DNA of 17,309 nt from JACQNR01 sp049515175 (GTDB taxonomy: Bacteria > Acidobacteriota > Terriglobia > UBA7540), in assembly GCA_049515175.1 (NCBI GenBank), contig JBEKUI010000071.1, forward strand, positions 1-17,309, read 5' to 3'. A program made the translations under genes and the position numbers. The notes beneath the pieces are model-generated. The model was not told where the DNA came from. It searched no databases and saw only the letters and a list, made by a program, of their open reading frames with translations. The first letter of the stretch is position 1. Each line of letters opens with the position of its first letter. Shown piece by piece: positions 1 through 5,522 of this stretch.

Positions 1-898
1 AAAACCCAGGCTCATTGGCCGTTCCGGCGGCGTCACGGAGCGCAGCGGCGACTGTGCCAAGCGCCAGGGCCATGCGCTGGCCCAAGGATCCGCCGAGTTT
101 GTCCGCATTGGTCGCGGCATCGAGCAGGGATGTTGCGAGGTTATTCAGGAGGGGAAGGATTGCGGTGAGCTCGCGATTTGTGAAACCGTCCACGGTCCCC
201 CGCAGACGTTTCAAATTGTTTTCGAGCTCTTGCGCCGCGAGAGCGTCCTGGGTACTCCAGACCGTGCCCAATTTCTCGGCCTCGGCGCGGATCGCGGCCA
301 GGCCGGCGGGCCCTTGGTCGAAAAAGGGAATCAGGCGATCGGCGGATCTGCCGAACAGCGCCTGGGCCTCCGCGCTCTTTTGCCATCCGTCAGGAAGCTG
401 CGAGAGCCTGCCAGAGATTTTGAGAAGGGCCTGGTCAAGGGTGATCGTCCCGCTCTGGAGTTGTTTCTGGGTGATTCCGACGCGCTCGAAAGCGGCGATC
501 TGGAGCTGGCCCCCTTGGGCAGCAAGCCCCATGTTTTTGGAGAGGCGAGCCAGGCCCAGAGCAAGATCCTCGATATCGACCCCGGCAAACTTCGCCCCCT
601 GGGCGTAAGCCGAGAGTGTTTCGACCGAGACTCCGGTCCTCTGGGAGAGCTTCGCGAATTGATCGCCGGTTTCGAGGGCTTGCTTGGCGAGGTATCCGGC
701 GCCGGCGATCGCGGCGGCGAAAGAAATTCCGGGGAGTATCCGGCCGAGGTCCATGCCAGCCTCTGTCAGGATCCCGAGGCCGCGCGAGCCGACGCGGCCC
801 GTCTTATCGGCCTCTGCCTGAATTTTCTTGAAGGCGTTGATGACGCTCAATTCGCCTTCGGCCGAAAGTCTTACCCGAACGTCGGGAGTGCTTCCCAT
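1..898 (-). CDS. Phage tail tape-measure protein, N-terminal part (runs off the left edge)
   Basis: Tape-measure proteins sit inside the growing phage tail and set its length. The frame is open from an ATG at 898 to the window edge, giving 299 residues with no stop. The start is supported by a GGAGG seven bases upstream (906-910). The protein begins MGSTPDVRVRLSAEGELSV and has an alanine-rich helical segment with a hydrophobic stretch near residues 55-70. It then carries the family-typical pattern of a GDQFAKLSQRTGVSVETL block followed by an ALGLARLSKNM block, as in the N-terminal domain of lambda-type tape-measure proteins. The C-terminal majority is missing. Its position, transcribed in line with replication genes and with no head genes between, is unusual for a tailed phage. 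Confidence 0.9.
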   Translation of the reverse strand, partial: MGSTPDVRVRLSAEGELSVINAFKKIQAEADKTGRVGSRGLGILTEAGMDLGRILPGISFAAAIAGAGYLAKQALETGDQFAKLSQRTGVSVETLSAYAQGAKFAGVDIEDLALGLARLSKNMGLAAQGGQLQIAAFERVGITQKQLQSGTITLDQALLKISGRLSQLPDGWQKSAEAQALFGRSADRLIPFFDQGPAGLAAIRAEAEKLGTVWSTQDALAAQELENNLKRLRGTVDGFTNRELTAILPLLNNLATSLLDAATNADKLGGSLGQRMALALGTVAAALRDAAGTANEPGF

Positions 899-912
899 GT
901 TCACGCCTCCGA

Positions 913-969
913 TTTGCACACGTCTGCAATCTTAGAATCCCCGGCCCGCACTTTGCAGACGTCTGCAAA
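913..969. promoter_or_regulatory. Paired 18-bp palindromic sites upstream of the tape-measure gene
   Basis: A perfect 18-bp palindrome, TTTGCAGACGTCTGCAAA, lies at 952-969. A near copy, TTTGCACACGTCTGCAAT, lies at 913-930, and their centres are 39 bp apart. Both fall between the tape-measure start (898) and the upstream gene (stop at 1184). Two spaced copies of one dyad at a gene start suggest a dimeric repressor or activator site. The surrounding 285-bp gap contains no convincing gene and no clear -10/-35 pair. Confidence 0.5.
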
Positions 970-1183
970 AGTGGGCATTGCCGTTTCTCGCCACGGTGCC
1001 GGGGCCGCGCGAAGATTTCGAGTGTTCAAGTGCCGTAATATCAACAGCATCATCATTATTGCTTGCTCATTCTTGTTCGTTTTCCGGAACGGAAATGGCA
1101 ACCCCGAAATTTCGAACTCTGGCTGGCCCGGAACCGAAACTGCCGTCACCCGTGTTGCTTTATCTCCCGGAAGTACCTGCCCT

Positions 1184-1936
1184 TTAGCGCCGGCCGGCAG
1201 CCGGGGCGTTCATCGCAGTCAACGCGGCCAGGCCTCCGATCGGCTGATCTTCGGGCCGGGTCTGCATCCTTTTCTTTGGGCCTTTGGATTTCGCCCGTTG
1301 CTGCAATTTGCCGAGGACCAGGTCAAGTTGGCTGTCTTCTTCCTCCAGGCTCATGCAGTTCAGCGAAATGTGCGGGAATTCCATAATTAAACCAGCGTGC
1401 TGCCGCTTGATTTCGAGCTCCCATTCCTGCTCGGTCCATGCCTCGGAGCGCTTTTGCGCGTGGATCTGGGATACCCGCCGGGAAATATCGCCCAAGTCGA
1501 AAGCCCGTCCAAGTTCGAGCAAGACGGCGGTGGTTAGGTCCGGGCCATTCACGCGCTCCCCAAGTTCGCGAGCGCGGTCCTCCAGCTCCGTGTTGCAAAG
1601 CCGCACTTGCCCGATTGCATCCACAAGATTGCTGAGTTGCTTGCGGAGGTTTTGCCCGGCCGCCTTGCGCTTCTCGACGTACCGGATGATTCCACAAGCC
1701 CTCGCGACTTGGATCTGGAACTTGGCTGCGTGGATAGCATCGTACAGGCTTTCGATGCGCTGCTTTTTCGCGTCAACCTCGCGGTCGAAAGTTTCCAGTC
1801 CCTTCCCGTCTCCCCGTTCCGCCGCAAGTGCGTGACGCGGCCGGTCCGGGGCCAATTGTAATAGGTCCGCTTCCGCGGACCTCAATTTCGATTCAAGTCC
1901 CTCTACTTCGCGCTTTGCTTCTTCCACACTATTCAT
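1184..1936 (-). CDS. Hypothetical phage protein, predicted coiled coil (250 aa)
   Basis: I do not recognise this gene. The start is taken at the ATG at 1936, preceded by an AGAGAGGAA ribosome site about six bases away. A longer frame reaching 2047 has no such support and would run through a hairpin. The first 140 residues are rich in charged heptad-like runs (VEEAKREVEGLESKLRSAE, then FDREVDAKKQRIESLYDAI) and look like a long coiled coil. The C-terminal third contains EQEWELEIK and EFPHI, a pattern also seen in the next gene upstream. The tail is basic and then Ala/Gly-rich. It sits between a replication module and the tape-measure gene in the same direction, so a structural or assembly role is possible but unproven. 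Confidence 0.7.
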   Translation of the reverse strand: MNSVEEAKREVEGLESKLRSAEADLLQLAPDRPRHALAAERGDGKGLETFDREVDAKKQRIESLYDAIHAAKFQIQVARACGIIRYVEKRKAAGQNLRKQLSNLVDAIGQVRLCNTELEDRARELGERVNGPDLTTAVLLELGRAFDLGDISRRVSQIHAQKRSEAWTEQEWELEIKRQHAGLIMEFPHISLNCMSLEEEDSQLDLVLGKLQQRAKSKGPKKRMQTRPEDQPIGGLAALTAMNAPAAGRR

Positions 1937-2036
1937 GTTTGTTTCCTCTCTGCCCCGTTTCTCCAAGGCGCTTCGCGGATATGTGCAATTCCTACCTGGG
2001 GCAACGTACCGATCTCGCCCCCAAGGAAGAGGTTGG

Positions 2037-2064
2037 AACTTCCGCACGAAATCAGGCGGAAGTT
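2037..2064. repeat. Perfect 9-bp inverted repeat in a phage intergenic region
   Basis: AACTTCCGC (2037-2045) and GCGGAAGTT (2056-2064) flank a 10-base loop. It lies in the 279-bp gap 1937-2215, which has no gene. A degenerate direct repeat overlaps it: ATCTCGCCCCC recurs at 2012 and 2067, and GGTTGGAACTT / GGTTGAAACTT at 2031 and 2094. Function unknown; it may be a regulatory site for the coiled-coil gene to its left. Confidence 0.4.
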
Positions 2065-2104
2065 AAATCTCGCCCCCGCGATATCGCCGCGAGGGTTGAA
2101 ACTT

Positions 2105-2131
2105 GCGAGGCCGCCGCAGTTGCGGCCTCGC
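2105..2131 (-). terminator. Strong hairpin after gene 2216-2620, possible terminator
   Basis: GCGAGGCCGC (2105-2114) pairs perfectly with GCGGCCTCGC (2122-2131) across a 7-base loop. It is downstream of the stop at 2216 in the leftward operon. Only a poor T run (AAGTTTC) follows on the minus strand, so it is a weak candidate for intrinsic termination or an RNA-stability element. Confidence 0.35.
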
Positions 2132-2215
2132 CTATCCCGCCGCGCCGATTCATCTCGCCTGGTGCCCAGCGAGAGATACGCAGGAGGTCCGCGTTGCCCG
2201 GCGGGAATCCAAACC

Positions 2216-2620
2216 TTACTTCGCGGCTGCCGCCGGCCGCTCGTAATGCTTCACCGTGCCGCCTGTAAAGATCTTCACCTGGCCACGCGCCGCGGCCGTC
2301 TGGTAGGCTTGATATGACCCGAGAGAGGGGAATTCCCCGCGCAGCTCCGCGCTCGAATTCCATTCCTGCTCGCTGCGGGCATCCAGGTCCTGAGCCGCCA
2401 CGCGCGCGGCGAAAGGGGCTGCCGATCGCGAGGCCCCGCTGGCGGATGCGTCCCCCGTCGCACTGGTCGGCCGTGCCTTGATGCCTTCAGCCTTCCCGCG
2501 CTCAAAGGCCAGATTTTCGATCTGGGCAATTTGTGCCTTCGCCTCCTCTTCGAATTTACGGTCGCGCTCCATCTTTGCAGACAAAGCGGCAGCTTGCGAA
2601 ACATGAATCGAATTCTCCAT
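2216..2620 (-). CDS. Hypothetical phage protein (134 aa)
   Basis: The start is the ATG at 2620, decided by a near-perfect AAGGAGGA ribosome site (2624-2631) four to five bases upstream. The N-terminal half (residues 1-45) is a charged helix. The middle is a low-complexity Ala/Ser/Gly stretch. The C-terminal half has the compact pattern SEQEWNSSAELRGEFPSLGS followed by YQAYQTAAARG and a short beta-like tail. The EQEW...EFP core is shared with the downstream coiled-coil gene. Similar 'EW..s..lR.EF....Y.Ay..A.a.G' tails are, from memory, common at the ends of assorted phage proteins, so this may be a protein-docking tail. No function is assigned. It lies 31 bp after the helicase-loader gene and is probably co-transcribed with it. 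Confidence 0.75.
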   Translation of the reverse strand: MENSIHVSQAAALSAKMERDRKFEEEAKAQIAQIENLAFERGKAEGIKARPTSATGDASASGASRSAAPFAARVAAQDLDARSEQEWNSSAELRGEFPSLGSYQAYQTAAARGQVKIFTGGTVKHYERPAAAAK

Positions 2621-2651
2621 AGTTCCTCCTTCACTTGAACGCGTGCCTACC

Positions 2652-3485
2652 CTAAACAAATTTCACGCCGCGAACCCGCTCGCCGCAATCGTCGAGCGCT
2701 CGCAGCAGCATGAGCTCTGTGACGTGATGCCTCACGCCCTCGGGAATGCTCACAACCGCGAAATTGCCCTCCATTCCCAGGAACCGCACCTTGCCCAGGG
2801 CCTGAGTCGGAACTTGCTTATCGAGATCGCGTCGCCGGACCGCGGCGTGCAGTTGCCGCTCAAAGTCGGCGAGATTGCGGATCTGCCACATCGTTCGCCC
2901 CCTTTTCCCCGTCTCAAGAGTTTTGAGGATTGTTTTGTCGGCGAGAATGATAGCCTCCTCGCCGCTAGGCGAAGCGCGCAGGTTCCGCCAGGCGGCGATA
3001 AAGTCTTTTCTCAAAAAAGGCAGGCCAGGCCCGCCGTCTTGCTCAAGCCAGATGCGATAGACCCCGCCGACGTGTCGCATCGCCTGGATTTCTCGCCCGC
3101 AAAGGGCTGGTGCATCGCGGAATGGCCCTATGTCCGGGTGCCAACGATCAACGTAGGCGAGGACATGCTGCCAAGCATTTTCCGCACCCTCTAACTCCGC
3201 ATCGACGGCGGACGCCAGCGGACCCAGGACCGCCTCGCGAATCTCGGGAATACGCGGGAAGAATTTGCTCGTCTTCAGCATCGCTTCAAGAGAGCAGCGA
3301 AGCACCCCAAACGGCAGATCAGAGAGCGCCTCGAGATACAGTTCCAGCCGCCGGTCCGTGAGCTGAATATCTAAAGCCTCAGCTAGAGCCCAAAGGCGCA
3401 TCAAGATTTCTCGCCTCTGCCCTCTCAAACGCTCGCTTGCAGGCTTCGCCATTTTGCCGACTGCGTTCTTGGGCGCGATTGCCAT
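2652..3485 (-). CDS. Probable phage replicative-helicase loader (G39P/lambda P-like)
   Basis: Such proteins bind the host or phage DnaB-type helicase and deliver it to the initiator at the phage origin. The segment around residues 29-88 (RLWALAEALDIQLTDRRLELYLEALSD and then SKFFPRIPEIREAV, shown in pieces) matches the all-helical pattern of the G39P-type helicase loader/inhibitor domain. That pattern is a Trp, a Tyr-x2-Ala-Leu-x-Asp step and an FP.I.EI motif. The rest is not recognised. The gene follows and overlaps the O-like initiator, the usual O-P order. The ATG at 3485 gives a 107-bp overlap and has a weak ribosome site. ATG 3401, with an AGAGG upstream, would start right at the domain and leave only a 23-bp overlap, so the true start is uncertain. 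Confidence 0.65.
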   Translation of the reverse strand: MAIAPKNAVGKMAKPASERLRGQRREILMRLWALAEALDIQLTDRRLELYLEALSDLPFGVLRCSLEAMLKTSKFFPRIPEIREAVLGPLASAVDAELEGAENAWQHVLAYVDRWHPDIGPFRDAPALCGREIQAMRHVGGVYRIWLEQDGGPGLPFLRKDFIAAWRNLRASPSGEEAIILADKTILKTLETGKRGRTMWQIRNLADFERQLHAAVRRRDLDKQVPTQALGKVRFLGMEGNFAVVSIPEGVRHHVTELMLLRALDDCGERVRGVKFV

Positions 3486-4272
3486 TCGGCCCAGCCTTTC
3501 TGACCTCGAAGAGTCCAGTCCAATTCGACAAGGTACTTTGGTCGAGCACGGCCGCCGGATCGTGTCCTGCGATCCTCAGCGTTTCAAGCTTTTTGATTGC
3601 GAGCACTATCGCATGCGGAGTTAAGGGGGCCTTTTTCATGCGACGCATTTCCAGCCAGCCCTCCCAAGCATCCCTGGGAAGCCAACCGGGCAGCTCGTTT
3701 GTTTCCTGCCCTTCGAGAAGAACAGGCTCTGACCCCGATGCTTCTTGTTTGTTCTCGCTTTTATTTCTCTCTTTATTCTCTAAAGATACGAAGTGCCCTT
3801 TCGGCGAGTGCGAACTGCCATTTCGGCGAGTGCCAACTGCCTTTTCGGCGATACCCCCCTCCGGGCCGGGCGTCTCGCCAACTGCCTTTTCGGCGATACC
3901 CCCCTCCGGGCCGGGCGTCTCGCCAACTGCCTTTTCGGCGATGCCCCCCTCCCGGCCGTCCAGAAGAACGTCCAGGCGATTCAGATTCACGGTGTACGCT
4001 GTGTTGTGCAAGAGCCGATGATATTGAGCTTCGACGATCTGCAGTTTGATCAAATGCTGGCCCGCTGTTCGCTGTTCTTTCTCGCTCAAGCCAGTCTCAC
4101 AGGTGACCGATTTTTGAGTTTTATGAATCTTGCCATCAGGGCCGCGGTCACCGTCGCGCCACACGAGATTACAAAGAAAAATGCAAGCCTTCGCCGAGCC
4201 GAGCGCTCGGGCAATCGCGGGATAATACGAAAACGGCTTGCCGACGTTGGTCAAGAACTCGCTCAGCTTCAC
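3379..4272 (-). CDS. Phage replication initiator, O-like, with repeat-bearing linker (297 aa)
   Basis: Initiators of this kind bind iterons in the phage origin and recruit the helicase loader. Residues 1-100 read as a winged-helix domain with the sequence blocks FLTNVGKPFSYYPAIARALG, CNLVWRDGDRGPDGKI and TGLSEKEQRTAGQHLIKL. A Gly/Pro linker follows at about residues 107-147, made of repeated GGIAEKAVGETPGPE units. Then comes a Lys/Glu/Asn-rich stretch and a C-terminal domain with WEGWLEMRRMKKAPLTPHA and LSNWTGLFE, a pattern common in phage replication proteins. Translation starts at GTG 4272, with GGAGG about five bases upstream. It follows the small HTH gene by 22 bp. The linker DNA doubles as a set of iterons, as in lambda O. 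Confidence 0.75.
   Translation of the reverse strand: MKLSEFLTNVGKPFSYYPAIARALGSAKACIFLCNLVWRDGDRGPDGKIHKTQKSVTCETGLSEKEQRTAGQHLIKLQIVEAQYHRLLHNTAYTVNLNRLDVLLDGREGGIAEKAVGETPGPEGGIAEKAVGETPGPEGGIAEKAVGTRRNGSSHSPKGHFVSLENKERNKSENKQEASGSEPVLLEGQETNELPGWLPRDAWEGWLEMRRMKKAPLTPHAIVLAIKKLETLRIAGHDPAAVLDQSTLSNWTGLFEVRKAGPNGNRAQERSRQNGEACKRAFERAEARNLDAPLGSS
3741..3941. other. Candidate phage replication origin: five iterons plus AT-rich tract inside the initiator gene
   Basis: A 17-bp unit, AASTGCCNTTTCGGCGA, occurs five times in the same orientation at 3791-3807, 3813-3829, 3835-3851, 3880-3896 and 3925-3941. The spacings are 22, 22, 45 and 45 bp, about two and four helical turns. Directly beside them, 3741-3792 is AT-rich and strongly pyrimidine-rich on the plus strand (purine-rich on the coding strand), unlike the GC-rich surroundings. 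Lambda-type origins have this same layout within gene O: iterons, then an AT-rich unwinding tract. Origin function is inferred. Confidence 0.6.
3833..3953. repeat. 45-bp tandem repeat, two full units and a partial third
   Basis: The unit begins CCAACTGCCTTTTCGGCGAT and is repeated exactly at 3833-3877 and 3878-3922. A third copy from 3923 runs about 31 bp before diverging, with one A-to-G change. Being a multiple of three, it keeps the initiator reading frame and encodes the repeated GGIAEKAVGETPGPE linker. Near identity suggests recent expansion of an older 22-bp iteron spacing. Confidence 0.85.
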
Positions 4273-4294
4273 TCACTCGCCTCCGCCCCTGCGA

Positions 4295-4510
4295 TTAGGA
4301 TCCCGTGGCCGCGTTGATTCGCGTGATGCTGTCGCCGTCCAGCTTCTTTGAGGCGTATTCCAGCAACGCTAGCCGGGGAATCGAAAGCCCGCCGTCGGCC
4401 TTGCCAGCGAAGAGCTTGCCCGAAGAAATCCGCGAGCGGACCTCAGTCTCGGTAAGCCCGAGCAGGGTCGCCGCCTGAGCCACCGTGAAGAAAAAAGGGT
4501 CTTCCAACAT
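4295..4510 (-). CDS. Small helix-turn-helix DNA-binding protein, excisionase/MerR-type (71 aa)
   Basis: The core FFFTVAQAATLLGLTETEVR followed by SRISSGKLFAGKADGGLSI is the HTH_17/excisionase fold: a 'tv.eaA.lLg.s...v...i..GkL.a.k..g' pattern, with the recognition helix at about residues 12-25. The start at ATG 4510 is set by AAGGAGGA about eight bases upstream, which overlaps the end of the preceding gene; the ATG is one base after that gene's stop. A longer frame to 4663 is the shadow of that gene. It may be a directionality factor for the integrase or an early regulator. Two such proteins in tandem leave the individual roles open. Confidence 0.75.
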   Translation of the reverse strand: MLEDPFFFTVAQAATLLGLTETEVRSRISSGKLFAGKADGGLSIPRLALLEYASKKLDGDSITRINAATGS

Positions 4511-4511
4511 T

Positions 4512-4775
4512 TCAAAGTCCTCCTTGCGTCGCCGCCGCGCCGCCGTTCGCCATCCCATCGGCCATGCCGCGGCCTGTTCGATGAGAGCGCTTCCGGGCGA
4601 AAGCTTCCAAGTCCGCGACAAAAAAAAGAATGCGGCGCCCGACGCGCACAACCGGCAGCTCACCCTCAGCTACGAGGTAATCAACGGTCCGCTGGCATAG
4701 ATCCAGCGACTCCGCCGCCGTCTTCTTGCCGACCAAAATTTTCGCTTGCGTCACTGTGCTTTCGTGCGTTACCAT
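4512..4775 (-). CDS. Excisionase-family DNA-binding protein (87 aa)
   Basis: The central block GKKTAAESLDLCQRTVDYLV followed by EGELPVVRVGRRILFFVADL is the standard excisionase/helix_turn_helix-17 domain: HTH, then a wing with 'lp..rvGrri.f...dle.f'. It starts at ATG 4775 with only a weak GGGG ribosome site. The C-terminus is a Gly/Ala-rich tail (GMADGMANGGAAATQGG) likely to be disordered. It is the first gene of the leftward operon and is divergent from the zinc-finger/integrase pair, the classic position for an Xis or a lysogeny switch protein. Confidence 0.8.
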   Translation of the reverse strand: MVTHESTVTQAKILVGKKTAAESLDLCQRTVDYLVAEGELPVVRVGRRILFFVADLEAFARKRSHRTGRGMADGMANGGAAATQGGL

Positions 4776-4824
4776 GACCCCGTGATGCTAGCGACAGCGA
4801 ACCGGAACGTCAAGCAGAAAAGTC

Positions 4825-4864
4825 GTCGTCATCATGCAGCATACGGCTGACCCATGCTGACGAC
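4825..4864. promoter_or_regulatory. Dyad in the divergent promoter region between excisionase and integrase operons
   Basis: CAGCAT (4837-4842) and ATGCTG (4854-4859) form an inverted repeat across 11 bases. GTCGTCA (4825-4831) is complementary to TGACGAC (4858-4864). The right arms overlap the start codon at 4854, so a bound protein could block that gene. The 78-bp gap 4776-4853 must hold both divergent promoters, but I see no good -10/-35 match. Confidence 0.35.
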
Positions 4865-5510
4865 AAATCCTGACAGCGTGACGTTTCTTATTGAGTGGTT
4901 ATATGGGCCTCGACGCAAGCCATATCAGAAATGGTTAGGGGATCTCCATCGGCGCTTTAATCTCCATCCCCGCGAACGTCGGGCACAGCTCGCCAGCAAG
5001 GCCGACCAGGACGCAGACGCCCGCCAGCGCGTGGAGGCACTCCTTTCCGATCTGAAAGAACTGGCGGGTTTGGGAGAATCCAATTGGGCGCCGTTCAAGA
5101 GGCTGGGCGAGCAGATCAATCGCAATCTGGCCCGATACCGTTACACTCCCCTTCTCATCCTGGACCGCCCTGTCATCTGGAAAACGAAAAGCGGGACTCG
5201 AACCGGCCCCCCCTTCAAACCGGCTCCCACGCTCGCCGCTTATGCCCTGGGGGGCGTCTTCCAATGGACGGTTGCTCCTTTCCGGGGCGAGATTCCAGCA
5301 CAGGAGCTTTACGCACTGCGCATCCTTGAAAGCATTGTCCGCAACCGCTGGCTGGATACCATCCGGCGGTGCGAGCAATGCTCCCGCTGGTTCATCGCCG
5401 CAAAGCCCTGGGCGAAACGTTGCGGCTCGCCGGTCTGCCGAGAACAAGCCAAGCGGGCCTACCAGAGTTCGGAAACCTACAAAGCAAAACGCAGAAAGAC
5501 TCCAAACTGA
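4854..5510 (+). CDS. CGNR-like zinc-finger protein beside the integrase (218 aa)
   Basis: The C-terminus carries a likely zinc site, C173-x2-C176-x13-C190-x4-C195, in the context RRCEQCSRWFIAAKPWAKRC then GSPVCREQAKRAYQ. This resembles the CGNR zinc finger, with CGSPV replacing the CGNR box, and a basic tail (YKAKRRKTPN) follows. The first 170 residues are not recognised; they include basic N-terminal helices and a FQWTVAPF segment. The role is probably DNA or RNA binding. No ribosome site precedes ATG 4854, so translation may be leaderless or start at GTG 4879. The integrase starts 12 bp after its stop, so the two are almost surely one operon. Confidence 0.7.
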   Translation: MLTTNPDSVTFLIEWLYGPRRKPYQKWLGDLHRRFNLHPRERRAQLASKADQDADARQRVEALLSDLKELAGLGESNWAPFKRLGEQINRNLARYRYTPLLILDRPVIWKTKSGTRTGPPFKPAPTLAAYALGGVFQWTVAPFRGEIPAQELYALRILESIVRNRWLDTIRRCEQCSRWFIAAKPWAKRCGSPVCREQAKRAYQSSETYKAKRRKTPN

Positions 5511-5522
5511 GAGGAACACGAA

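Noticed and set aside
901..1149. 82-codon minus-strand frame ending just before the tape-measure start
   Set aside because: No ribosome site and no family resemblance, and its C-terminus is simply a translation of the two palindromic sites.
230..1390. Long plus-strand open frame (386 codons) over the tape-measure region
   Set aside because: The opposite strand encodes a clear tape-measure protein with a good ribosome site. The plus frame has no recognisable domain and is a GC-driven shadow.
3833..3953. Repeat cluster considered as a CRISPR array
   Set aside because: The 45-bp units are head to tail without unique spacers, lie in frame within a coding gene, and have no cas genes nearby.
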